In this document: positions 47,076-57,600 of the stretch, piece by piece
Layout: every line of letters begins with the position of its first letter
Position numbering within the stretch: position 1 is the first letter of the stretch
Assembly: GCF_031143425.1 (NCBI RefSeq)
Contig: NC_090442.1
Location: 421,989,776 to 422,053,775 of the forward strand
Direction: 5' to 3'
Length of the DNA: 64,000 nucleotides
Origin: Pleurodeles waltl
Lineage: Eukaryota; Chordata; Amphibia; Caudata; Salamandridae
Made by a program: the position numbers and the translations under genes
The notes under the pieces: generated by a model
Databases searched by the model: none
Told to the model about the DNA's origin: nothing
Seen by the model: only the letters and a program-made list of their open reading frames with translations

Positions 47076-47684
47076 GGCCCCCCATACGAGTGTGGGGGGT
47101 CTCAAGACCACCATACTCGTGATGGAGGTCAGACTGTAACAGACAGGGCAGTTCGACTGCTCTATTATGACCGTGGCACATGGGCCACCGTCCGACCGCT
47201 GGCATCGCCAAGTTGCTGCCTGTCGACAGCCTGGCGGTATCAGCCATCGCAATTAGCCAGGGCAGCACTGCTTGCAGCGCTGCCCTGGGGATTCCAAGTC
47301 CTCTCTCCGCCAGCCTTTGCATGTCGGTCTCACCGCCATGCAAATGCTGGCAGAAAGGGGGTATCAGGCATGGCATGGGCAGTGCAGGGGCCCCTATGGA
47401 CAGCCCAGTCACGCATTTGACTGCCAGAATTAAGGGCAGTGAAATGCGCTATGGGTGATGTCGCACCCGATGGACAACAACATTGCTGCCGGCTCCATTA
47501 CGAGCCAGAGTCAATGTTGTGGTGAGTCTTCCAGTGGGTCAGCGGGTAGAAACTCTGTTTTCGCCTGCTGGCCCAGCGGAAAACTCCTAAAAGGGTGGCC
47601 AGCATACCGCCAGCACTGGCAGTATGCTGGCTGCAGCGGCTTAGCGGTCTACAAAAAAAGACTGCAGAAGCCATAATGAGGGCC
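47076..47684. mobile_element. GC-rich inverted-repeat element related to the hairpin-chain family
   Basis: The ends are GGCCC at the left and GGGCC at the right, with ATAATGAGGGCC matching the 21612-22615 terminus. The interior shares modules with the other copies: GCAGCACTGCTTGCAGCGCTGC (split over one hairpin), GGTCAGCGGGTAGAAAC, and GGCATGGGCAGTGCAGGGGC. The outside triplets are GTA and TTA, a possible decayed TTA duplication. Confidence 0.65.
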
Positions 47685-47980
47685 TTATTCTTAGATTTCA
47701 AAAACAAGGGTTGATGACAACCAAGGACATAGACTATAAGCAATAGTTTCAAACCTCCCTATTTCATGTTTAGTTGAAGTAACTTGTTACAATAATTATT
47801 TTCAGCCACTAGGCATAAGTGCAATGTACCCTGTCAGTGAACCTGGATTGATCTTTGGTCCTCAACCCGAAACTGGTGCACCTGGGAATTATTGAGGATT
47901 ATGGTGGCCCCAGACTTCCTGCTCTCCAGTAGGGCAGGTTCTCCTCGCAACGTGACATTAAACAGAACTGGAAGAGAGAA

Positions 47981-48041
47981 CAAGCATTGGCAAAGCAAAT
48001 AGGTCTCGCCTATGCATGAGCTATTGGATTTGCCAATGCGT
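47981..48041. mobile_element. Short CAAGCATTGGCAAAG inverted-repeat element
   Basis: CAAGCATTGGCAAAGCAAAT pairs with GGATTTGCCAATGCG at the right. The termini match those of the longer element at 19534-19794. It consists of little more than the two terminal repeats. Confidence 0.6.
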
Positions 48042-48084
48042 TTTAGCCAAGGTGTATACTAGCGTGTAAATGTTATTGGCATAG

Positions 48085-49065
48085 AGAAGAGTAGCGTGGA
48101 CCGGAGTGTCGTGGAGTGCCATGGAGTGGCATTAAGTGTTGTGGAGTGGCATTAAGGGGGTGATTCCAACCTTGGGGGGCGGCTACCGCCGCCCGCCAGG
48201 CGGAAACCGCCATGCGGCCGCAATTACGCGGCCCCCATGCCAACATTCCAGCTGGGCCGGCAGTTAGCGGGCAAGTTAGCGCCCGCCGGCCCAGCGGGAA
48301 TGAGGCTGCAACACAGGAGCCGGCTCCGAATGAAGCCGGCGGTGTTGCGGCCGTGCGACGGGTGCAGTTGCACCCGTCGCGCTTTTCACTGTCTGCTAGG
48401 CAGACAGTGAAAAGCTGGCCGGGGCCCTGTTAGGGGGCCCCTGCACTGCCCATGCCAGTGGCATGGGCAGTGCAGGGGCCCCCAGGGGCCCCAGGACACC
48501 CCTTACCGCCAGCCTCTTCCTGGCGGTGTAAACCGCCAGAAACAGGCTGGCGGTAAGGGGGTCATAATCCTCAGGGCAGCGCTGCTTGCAGCGCTGCCCT
48601 GGCGGATTATCACCGCCGGGGGAAAATCGGCGGGACACCACCGGCCCCGGCTGTGCGAATGCAGCTTTACCGCCGCGGTCTGAATGGGGAATGAAGCACC
48701 GCCAGCCTGTTGGCGGTGCTTCCGTCATTCTTGCCCTGGCGGTCCAAGACCGCCAGGGTCAGAATGACCCCCTAAGTGTTGTGGAGTGGCGTGGAGTGCT
48801 ATGGAGTGGTAGTGAATGTCGTGGAGTGGTGTAGAGTGGAGTGGAGTGTCATGGAGTGGCATAGAGTTGCATACAATTAAGTGGCACAGAGTGCCATGAG
48901 AGAGTAGAGTGGAATGGAGTAGAGTGGAAGGGCATAGTGTGGAGGGGCATAGAATGGAGAGGACTTTTGTACAGTGGAGTGGCATAGAATGGAATGTCAC
49001 ATAGTGGAGTGTTGTGGGGTGGTGTAGAGTGGCATTGAGTGGCACTGAGTGGCATAGAGTATCAC
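48085..49065 (+). repeat. Degenerate 5-bp (GTGGA/GTGGC/ATAGA) satellite, left block
   Basis: The sequence parses almost throughout into pentamers of the forms GTGGA, GTGGC, ATAGA and GTGTC. The block contains the 617-bp inserted element at 48156-48772 and is continued by the right block after the LINE at about 49070-50945. Minus-strand frames encoding MPLHST-type peptides result from the repeat. Confidence 0.9.
48156..48772. mobile_element. Hairpin-chain element copy 2 (617 bp), TSD TAA, inside satellite
   Basis: The termini are GGGGGTGATTCCAACC and, at the right, the reverse complement GGGGGTCATTCTGACCCTGG. TAA flanks it on both sides (48153-48155, 48773-48775). The neighbouring satellite unit GGCATTAAGTGTTGTGGAGT shows the unoccupied site. 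Hairpins occur in the same order as in the copy at 19883-20486, including the 24-bp-arm hairpin (48433-48483), the GTCTGC hairpin (48381-48415) and the AGCGCTG hairpin (48572-48601). Non-coding. Confidence 0.92.
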
Positions 49066-49445
49066 AGATTATTTGGATGCTGGGGCAACACAGGAGACAG
49101 CCCCTGCTGCACACATTGAAACCAGCACCAACAACACCAAGGAACTTTTTAACATTGTTAAGGAATTCTCCAACTCGGCTGCCAGCAAAAACAACATCAC
49201 ACCCTCACAGGAGCTGTGTGACAACTTCTCCCACTTCTTCGATGGCACGATCACAAACATATACAGAATATTAAAACCCCAACCCACACCTACAGACTTC
49301 CTCGATAGATGCACAACCAGCATAACTGACACGAACCACGCACTGGCCACCTGGAACATCGTCTCCACCCAGGACATCACCTCCACCATGAAATCCATCC
49401 AGTAGTGAGCTCTCACAGACCCATATCCCCACCACATTTTCAACC

Positions 49446-50120
49446 TTGGAAACCAAAGGATTGGCTGGGAACTCACCACCGCAACATTGCCGGACACCTG
49501 GAAACATTCTGAAGTCAAACCACTACTCCAAAAAAACCTCTGCCGACCCCAGCAAACCCCAAAACTACCGCCCATTCTCCCTGCTTCCATTCCCAGCGAA
49601 GATACTGGGAAAGATCATCATAAAGAAACTCATGACATACGTTGAGCAGAACAAGCTACTCAACGCCTCTCAATTCAGCGTCCGCAGCAATCACAGCACT
49701 GAAACTGCACTGATCACTGCCACCCACGACATGCAAACCCTCCTCCGTCGAGGAGAAACAGTAGCTTTGATCCTCCTCGACCTCTCAGCAGCCTTCAACA
49801 CCATATCCCACCACATGCTGATTGAAAGACTACTCCACGTCAGAATGCAAGAGGATGTGCTCAGATGATTCACCTCCTTCCTCACTGGAAGAACCCAGAG
49901 GATCTACCTCCCACCTTTCACCTCTGAACCCAAGGAGATCACCTGTGGTGCCCCACAGGGCACATCCCTCAGCCACACACTCTTCAACACATATGTGACC
50001 CCAATGGCCAATATCATCAGAACCCACAGTCTCAATATAATTTCAAATGCAGACCACATCCAACTCATCTTATCACTCACCTACAACCCATCCACCACCA
50101 GAACCAACTTCCACAAATGC
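49446..50120 (+). pseudogene. LINE reverse transcriptase (damaged NADH active site)
   Basis: The frame 49446-49868 reads AKILGKIIIKKLMTYVEQNK, then NHSTETALITATHDM, then LILLDLSAAFNTISHHML (motif A). A TGA at about 49866 interrupts it. Beyond it lie CGAPQGTSLSHTLFNTYVTP (motif B) and ISNADHIQLILSL, where the box at 50047-50058 is N-A-D-H instead of Y-A-D-D. It resembles the copy at 1-840, and the two probably belong to the same family. Confidence 0.85.
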
Positions 50121-50140
50121 ATGACAAGTGTTGCTGACTT

Positions 50141-50863
50141 ATGAAGAACAACTGCCAGCAGCTGAACCGAGAAAAGACAGAAGTACTAATCTTTGGCAAT
50201 AGCAGCAACACATGGAATGACTCATGGTGGCTATCAGACCTAGGACCCGCACCCACTCTCTCCGACCATGCCAGAACCGTCAGAATCATCATTGACAGCA
50301 AGCTCACCATGAAATCACAGAACAATGATGTCTCCTCTGGCTGCTTCCTCACTTTGTGCATGCATGTAAGATCTTCAATTGGCTACCCCTACACATCACA
50401 TGAAGTGCACCATGACACAGGCCCTGATCACCAGCCGGCTGGACTATGGGAATGCCCTCTATGTAGGAATTGCGGCAAACCTCCTACAGAGACTTCAGAG
50501 CAACAGAAAGCCACAGATAGACTCATACACAGCCTTTCCCGACTAACCACCATCACACCCCACCTCAGGCAACTCCACTGGCTCCCCACACAGAACAGAT
50601 GCCAATTTAGACTGCTGACCCACGAACACAAGGCTCTACACAACAAAGGTCCCTTGTACATTAACCACCACCACTTCCACCAACCATGGAGAAGACTACA
50701 TTCTGCCTCCCTTTCACTTGCCCATACTCCCTGCATCTACCGAAGCAGAAGTGGAAGACGTTCCTTCTCTCACATTGCAGCAAAAACCTGGAACAGCCTT
50801 CCCACACACCTCCAATCATCACCTCACATCTGGAATTCTGAATGGCCCTGGCTGTGCAAATAA
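50141..50863 (+). pseudogene. LINE RT C-terminal region (240-codon open frame)
   Basis: It begins NNCQQLNREKTEVLIFGNSS, the standard region after the active site, and continues with LGPAPTLSDHARTVRIIIDS. A local frame change around 50400-50470 hides a RLDYGNALY-type motif. The frame ends in SGRRSFSHIAAKTWNSLPTH, the conserved L2/CR1 C-terminal motif. About 50 bp later the 3' terminal repeat begins. Confidence 0.8.
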
Positions 50864-50989
50864 GCCTCAGAGACCTCCAAGCACCTGCATACCCTATCGG
50901 GTGGTTAGTTGTGCTTTATAAATCCTGATTGATTGGTTGATAGATACTTTAGCCAAGTTGTACACCAACGTGGCTGCTGTTCAGCATAG

Positions 50990-52640
50990 GTAAAAGTTAG
51001 TTGCATAGAGGATAAAGACATGGAATGGAGTGTTGTGGAGTAGCATAAAGTGTTGTAGAGTGGTGTAGAGTGGAGTAGAGTAGAGCGGAGTTGAGTGTTG
51101 TGGAGTATTGTAGAGTGACACGGAGTGGCATAGAGTGTCATGGAGTGGTGAACAGTGGAGTTGAGTGTTGTTGAGTGGCATATGGTGGAGTCACATAGAG
51201 TGGAGTGGCGTAGAGTGTCATGGATGAAGTGGAACTGAGTAGGATGGAAGGGTGTAGAGTGGAGGGGCAAAGTGGAGATGAATGTCGTACAGTGGAGTGG
51301 TGTAGAGTGGAGTAGCATGTCATGGAGTGGAGTTAGGTGGAGTGGTATAGAGTAATATGGAGTGGCGTAGAGTGGTATAGAGTGTCACAGTGTTTTGGAG
51401 TGTTGTAGAGTGTCAGGGAGATAGTAGTGTGTACAAGCAAACAGTAGAAGGGGTGTGGAGTGTCATACAGTGGCGTGGTGTAGAGTGAAATAGAGCATCA
51501 TTGACTACAGTGGAGTGGCCTAGAGTGGAGTAAAGTAGCATGAAGCAGCATAGAGGGAGCTGCACACAGTGGAACCAAGCATTGTGAAGCAGTGTGTAGT
51601 GGATTACAGCAGAGTGGAGCGGCATATAGTGGATTAGCAGGTCATAAAATGGAGTGGCATAGAGTGTTGTGGCAGGAGTAGAAGGTCGTAGAGTGGAAGG
51701 ACATAGAATGGAAGGAAGGACATAGAATGGAGGGGCTTAGAGTGGAGTAGAGTGTCATGGAGTGCCATAAAGTGCCGTAGTGTGGGGTAGAGTGGAGTAG
51801 AGTGTGGTAGGCATGTTGTGGTGTAGAGGTGGTTGCGTAGAGTGAAGTAGATTGTCATAGTGTGGAGTGGCATAGAGTGGAGTACAGTTTCCTAGAGTGG
51901 AGTGGCATACAGCGGAGTGGAGTGTCAGAGTGGAGTGTTGTAGAGTGAATGTTGTTGAGTGGAGTTTCATAAAGTGGAGTGTCATAGAGTGGAGTGTCAT
52001 GGAATAGAGTGTCATAAAATGGAGTGTCAGAGAGTGTAGTGTTGGAGAGTAGAGGGGAGTACAGTGTTGTAGAGTGGAGTATCATAGAGTGGAGTGACAG
52101 AGTGGTATTACAATGTAGAGTGGAGTAGTGTGACATAAAGTGGAGGAGCACAGAATGGAGTTAAAGTGTTTTAGATTGCAGTGACATAGATTAGAATGGT
52201 GTATACTGGAGTGACACAGAGTGGGGTGGCACAGATTGGAGTGGCTTGTGGTGGAGTAGAGTGGCATGGGGTGGGGCCGGTGTGTTGTGGAGTGATTTTC
52301 GTACATTGGCGTGCCATAGAGGGTCTTAAAGGGGAGAGGCATAGATGTAAAGTAGAATGTAGTACAGTGGAGTGACAGGTTATTAAGTGAAGTGGCATAG
52401 AGTCGGGTGGTGTGGCGTGGGGTGGTGTGGTGTGACGTGAAGTGGCATTTCGTAAAGTGGAGTGGTGAAGAGTTGAGTGACACAGTGTGGAGTGGCATGC
52501 CATAGAGTGGAGTGGAGTGTCATAGGATGTGGTGGTGTGTTGCAGATTGGTGTAGAGTGGAGGGCATAGAATGGAGTAGAATGTTGAAGAATAGAGTGGT
52601 GTAGAGTGGACTGGTGTAGTGTGGAGTATGCTTGGCATGG
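50990..52640 (+). repeat. Degenerate 5-bp satellite, right block
   Basis: This resumes the pentameric GTGGA/ATAGA/GTGTC pattern for about 1.65 kb and fades into unique sequence near 52640. As in the left block, minus-strand frames (for example 52082-52498, 52171-52638) encode low-complexity His/Ser/Thr/Leu peptides and are not genes. Confidence 0.9.
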
Positions 52641-53498
52641 TAGCGCACTGCCATTACAGACAACACATTTTCATTTGAAATGCCCAGACATTTGCACAGA
52701 CAGTTTTACTAATAAAACTATACCATGCACAAACTATGAAGTGTCACTTATTGTATTGATTTGTTTTGATTCTGTTAAAATATTTGTTTCTATCACACAG
52801 AGGTGCTGGAAGTAGAGGTGTGGGAGTGCTGCAGCACCCCCAAAAAATCCAGGCTAGAGTTCAGAAAGTGAATAAGTGATGCAGATGCTTTTGAATATAA
52901 TGTTTATGTTATCACATTTGGTGTGCATTCTACAAGAAATGTCAGGCTATTGGTTCGGACAAAGTAAAAATGCACATCTATGCGAGCCATTATGATAAAA
53001 AAAATGTGCTCTCTACAAATGACAGTGTGCTAAAACATCAGTGCCCCCAAATGCACCACTGGCTACAACTTTACCACGCCCCTCCTGAATGGGCATGCCA
53101 TATTTACTACTATTATTTTTTGGGTGACACTTAGATTTTTCAAAATATCTATGACTTCAGTGATGTAATATTGATGACAGCACCACCATTCTGAAAATTG
53201 TTCCAGCACCACCTCCACCACAATTTGGAATTAGAAAAAATGTGCTTCATTTGTCCTTTCCTAATTCTGCTATATTTTGAAATCCCTACACAGTTCATTT
53301 ACAGACATTTACATTTGTTGTGTACTTGAAAAAAGCCTTTGGTTTCACAGCAAGATGACCACATAAATCATCTCACTTTGAAGTCAGGGAAAGAAAGGTA
53401 AATACCAAGCTCCCTCAGAAAACAGAGCCTGACATTTGGCCTCTGTCTTTGAATGCCCAGCAAATGTGACAAAATAAGGACACAATTGAAAGGCTTGC
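52641..53498. other. No gene; possible decayed inverted-repeat element
   Basis: AGGTGCTGGAAGTAGAGGTG near 52800 and CCAGCACCACCTCCACC near 53203 resemble inverted ends of an old DNA element of about 420 bp. The match is imperfect and no duplication was found. Otherwise nothing was recognised. Confidence 0.35.
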
Positions 53499-53707
53499 TG
53501 TTATGAACAACTCCCGTAGGAAGTGGTTAATCTTCTTTATTAACAAGTATCCATTAAGTAAAGCCAACACAACTGCTCTCTCTGTCTGGCAATGACTACT
53601 TTCAAGTAATAACATTCTAACCAGCCAGGAACCTTCACTATTACCTCATCAAGTTCTACATGACACAATAACCTTCTAAATGCAAGTAAGCATTTTAGTT
53701 ATAGACA
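53499..53707 (-). repeat. 3' LTR of the minus-strand Gypsy element (209 bp)
   Basis: It is the same length as the copy at 59641-59849, with TG…CA ends in element orientation. It adjoins the purine-rich tract at 53708-53730 on the internal side, as a 3' LTR should. Confidence 0.9.
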
Positions 53708-54199
53708 TAGCACATCTTCTCTCTTGAATAATTAGAAATAAAAAGTAAAAAACAAATATACATAGGAATATAAATAGAATTACATATAATGCATAATAAG
53801 AAAACATACTAAATATAATTAACTAATTTGTTATGAAATCTTGCAAATCTATTGGACGTTTGCTAACTCTACCATATTTACTGTTATATGCATTTCCCAT
53901 CTTATCAAGACTTTAACTTCTCTCTGAAGTAGCTACATTTTCTTGAATTGCAGTTCCCTCAACTTCACTCGTCGTAGTATCTTCCCTAGATGACATGTCA
54001 AATTCATTATTTTGACTAGAATCCAACCAGAAATATATTTCCTTTCCTATATCTTCAAATTTTCGTATTACTATCTTTACATTTTACAAAAAACTCATGT
54101 GCCAAACACATCCATCACTTAGCTTGGCAGAATTATTGTAAACTTCAACCACAGCCCTTGGCTCAGAATATTTGCTTTTTCCTTTCTTAACCTTAATTG

Positions 54200-54900
54200 G
54201 CAATTTGACACGCACCACTTAATCTTTCTTCAATTCAACCTCTTTAGCTGGTTTCTTTTTGTCCATTCAGTCTTTATATTCATTTTGTGCCTTCTGAATG
54301 ATTTTTTTCTTTACTTCAGAAGGTGGCCAATCCTGTAACCTAGTATTCATCAACCAGCCCTCATGATGATAAATAGACTGTATCCAGTGATGGTTGGTGT
54401 GGTCCGATACATCTATATCATTTTCTTAATACTTGATTTCCAATTTAGATTTTTATACTTAAACAATTGCGATGAGTCCTTAATTACGTGAATACATCTC
54501 TCTACTTCTCCATTTCCACTAGGATGATAAACTGAAATCAAGTTATGTTCAATACCATTCCATTTAAAAAAATCTCTACTTCTTCACTTTTAAACTGTAC
54601 ACCATTGTCAGTATTAACTTTTTTTGGTAGCCCCTCTCTTTGAAAGAGTTCATTCAAAAATAACAATACATTTCCAACATTGGCCTTGTTAACAAACTTA
54701 ACTTTTAGATATTTAGAAAAGTAATCCATGGCCACAATTACATATCATTCTTGATTTTCCTCAACATTAGGTCCCATTATATCTACACCAATCATTTTCC
54801 ATGCCATTTCTGGGCATGGAATAGATGTAAAATTGGTTTTAACGTCACTTGAGAATTAGCAACATTCATACATAAGTCACATTGCCTAATTATTCTTTCA
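54200..54900 (-). pseudogene. Gypsy integrase core and C-terminal part (broken)
   Basis: Frame 54538-54735 reads MAMDYFSKYLKVKFVNKANV (first catalytic Asp) and then LPKKVNTDNGVQFKSEEVEI (second Asp in TDNG). The Glu-containing segment follows in another frame near 54500. Sequence to 54200 fits the C-terminal domain only by position. Several stops are present. Confidence 0.75.
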
Positions 54901-54913
54901 ATTCCTATATTCA

Positions 54914-56280
54914 TCAGTAGCTTTCCTTAATTTTCTTCGTTGTCCTAACTATACCTAAATGACCTTCATGGCATATTTTAATAATGGATTGCCTTAACTT
55001 TTTCGGTGGAAGAATCTTTTCACCTCTTAAAATATTATTTTCTATTACAGATAACTCATTGCGTACCTCAAAAAGATTCCTCAATTCTGGATTAATTGTT
55101 CTTTTATCTGGCCAACCATTCTGAATATAATTTCTTAGAGAAATTAACATATGGTGATGTAAATTAGCTTCTATCCAATCTTCACTACCAATAGCATCAC
55201 TTTCCTTACTCCCTGCCCATACTACTCCTATCTCTTCACCATCTCCAAAATTATATTCTAGGGGCAACGGTATCCTACTCAAAACAATCTGCAAATTTGT
55301 TTTTACTCCAGGTAAATATGCCAATTTATACCTGAAGTCTAACAGTCTTAATGACATTGTTGCTATCCTAGACGTGACTTTTGTAGGCCTTCTGTAGTCA
55401 ATAATGTTAAGAAATGTTTATGATCACATGTGATCTCTACATTAAAAAAAATTCAAAAATGTCCTAGTCCCCAAATTACTGCAAGGGTTTCCTTTTCTAT
55501 AACAGAATACCTTTCCTCTGCAGGTTATAATGCCCTAGAACAGTGGTTCCCAAACATTTTCGACCCACGGCTCCCTTGATCTATTGGCCACTGGCTGCGG
55601 CTCCCCATTATGTTACTTTTTGTTGGCGGGTGGGGGATGTAAGCCTGGCCTAGGGAGTACATCCATTTTTCTCCCTGAAAAGAATTGGGATGACGCCAAT
55701 GAAGGTATTGTAATTCTATATATAACTGTAAAAAATAAAAATGTAACAGTTGTTTAATTACAGCATGCATAGGGTTTTTTAGTAAGGGGAAAATATTGGT
55801 TGACGGTAACCCTAGTAAAATGGACAGGTCTCATTTTTATGTAGTTATAACATAACTGTTTAAATATTGTGAAATGTAGAATCCCTTTAGTTGTGTTTAA
55901 CCACCAGAGGGCGCTCAAGGACAAAATTAAAAAAGAGCTGCTACAACTGAGTAGTTTTATTTTGTACGAACTGGCCCAAGGGCTATAAATAGCTCAGTGG
56001 TTCCCTAACTGTGTGCGGCGCCCCTGGCTAGTTTTGATGGCGCACCAGCGAGCCGCGGCGCACAGATTGGGAACCACTGCCCTAGAAGCAAACGCAATCG
56101 TGTTTTCCTTGTCCTGAAAGTTTTTCTGACTTAAAACAGCACCAATACCTTTATTACTTCCATTTAACACACAAGGAAGTTTAGGATCTAGTCTAGACAA
56201 AGTTCTTACTTTGCATATTTTAACCTTTATATTTTCAAAATCCTTCTGCAAAATTCCTATCTAAACAAACTTACACTTGT
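54914..56280 (-). pseudogene. Gypsy RNase H and integrase zinc domain, split by hAT element
   Basis: The piece right of the insertion (56080-56251) reads LDPKLPCVLNGSNKGIGAVL, then ENTIAFASRA, the RNase H start with Asn for the catalytic Asp. Left of it, 54914-55357 begins LRLLDFRYKLAYLPGVKTNL (RNase H end). It continues to LPPKKLRQSIIKICHEGHLG, the H-H part of the integrase zinc domain. The insertion at 55541-56079 with its CCCTAGAA duplication separates the two. Confidence 0.8.
55541..56079. mobile_element. hAT-type non-autonomous element, TSD CCCTAGAA
   Basis: It begins CAGTGGTTCCCAAAC and ends in GGGAACCACTG, with CAGTG termini typical of hAT elements. The perfect 8-bp duplication CCCTAGAA stands at 55533-55540 and 56080-56087. 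There is no transposase frame. The last 87 bp (55993-56079) again start with CAGTGGTTCCC and end in GGGAACCACTG, so a second, shorter inverted-repeat unit is contained within the right end. Confidence 0.95.
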
Positions 56281-56525
56281 CGTTTAACAATTGTCTCATA
56301 TTAAATGTTTTTTTCAGAAAAATGTCTTACGAATTTTGCATAAAATTCCGCTAACCCAAGAAATTATCTCAACTCATCCTTGTTACACTTGGCTGGGACC
56401 TCTTTTGTAAGTGACATAAGTTATTTTTTGGGTTTAATCCCTTCTGCTGTTTTTTTGTGTTCCAAGTAATTTAAAACTTTCACACCAAACGTAGACTTTG
56501 AATATTCTGCAGTCAATCCACTCGC

Positions 56526-56948
56526 TCATAATTTGGTTAAAACATTCTCCACTCTTATATCATGTTCTTCTTTATCCTCCCCCATGGTTAAAATATTGTC
56601 CTGGACATAAATTACTCCTGCCATATCCTTGAACAGTTTGTGCATTAATATCTGAAAAACAGCTGCTGCTGCAACAAGACCAAACTGCATATGTACGTAT
56701 CCATAACACCCCCGAGAGGTCATAGGCGCCATCGTATCCTTACTATCATCATACAGTTCTATCTGATGATAGGCATATGATAAGTCTACAGATGTGAACC
56801 ATTTCATACCTTTGGTCATAGAAAGCATTTCATTGATTTTAGGCAGAGGACACTTTTCCACCACATTGTTATTATTCAACTCTCTCAAATAAAAAAAAAA
56901 CAGATTTTCCCACTGGCCTTGCGGACTACCACCAATACAGAAATCCAC
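56526..56948 (-). pseudogene. Gypsy reverse transcriptase core (QDN active site)
   Basis: The 140-codon frame contains CPLPKINEMLSMTKGMKWFT, SVDLSYAYHQIELYDDSKDT (motif A), QFGLVAAAAVFQILM (normally PFGLxSAxxVFQ), and VIYVQDNILTMGEDKEEH. The catalytic aspartate pair reads D-N at about 56595-56600, a GAT to AAT change. A stop and frameshift separate it from the RT entry region upstream and the RNase H region downstream. Confidence 0.85.
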
Positions 56949-57053
56949 TCAGTTGCCTCTACTTCCTTAATAATTCCTTTTTCTAAATGAGATTCCAATT
57001 CCTTGTTAACTTCCTCTCTCAGTACCTAAGGTATATTTCTAGATTTGTGTACT

Positions 57054-57600
57054 TTAGGTACAGCATTGTTTATTTAACACAATTTTATGGAAATAACCTT
57101 TGAGCGTACCAATTTTCCCTGAGAAAACTTCTGGAAAAGTGTTTCTTAATCTGGCACCAATCCTCTCACTTTCACTCATTTCTAGTACTTGTTCTTCACT
57201 ATTGGGATCCAGTATAATGTTTAATGCTCTTTGATCCAAGAACAGCCGGACCCTCTTCAGCCACATACAATTTTCCTACTGCTTTTCAACCATAACTTTC
57301 CTTTAACCAATCATGGGTATGGATTCTCCCGTAAAACTTTCAGGAGAGACATCTGGGGGATTCAAGAATGCACCTATTACATTTACAAATTTTTCTTCCC
57401 ATAACTTCCTATCCAGTATTGTATACGGGGATCCAAAATCAGCTACAATAAGTATCTCTACACCTCCTAAACATCGTTTTCAAACTGATTTGTTTCTGTA
57501 TTGCACATTAAGGTGATTAACACAAGGGTCTTTTTTAAGTTTAGTTTCTGGTAACTCTCTATTATCATCCACAATATTGATACCTTACACGCAATCCTGC
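57054..57600 (-). pseudogene. Gypsy protease and RT entry region (broken)
   Basis: The minus strand near 57420-57450 reads VADFGSPYTILD, matching the protease active-site loop with Phe in place of Ser/Thr. Frame 57054-57266 continues LRNTFPEVFSGKIGTLKGYF and KIVLNKQC, the spacer leading into RT, as in the second Gypsy element (ELKSYVHKIVLKKNA). Confidence 0.7.

Larger units (their letters stand above)
49070..50945 (+). mobile_element. L2-like LINE 3' half inserted in satellite DNA
   Basis: The plus strand carries pre-RT sequence (49073-49405, NFSHFFDGTITNIYRILKP), the RT (49446-50100), the RT end and C-terminus (50141-50863), and a 3' end GTGCTTTATAAATCCTGATT followed by GATTGGTTGAT, the short repeat tail typical of L2-group LINEs. 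It is flanked on both sides by the same pentameric satellite. The 5' part (endonuclease) is absent, as in a 5'-truncated insertion. Confidence 0.85.

Noticed and set aside
48725..49114. Minus-strand frames encoding MPLHST/TLCHS-type peptides in the satellite (also 50905-51323 and 51413-52638)
   Set aside because: The pentamer satellite lacks stop codons in some frames; the peptides are simple translations of the repeat.
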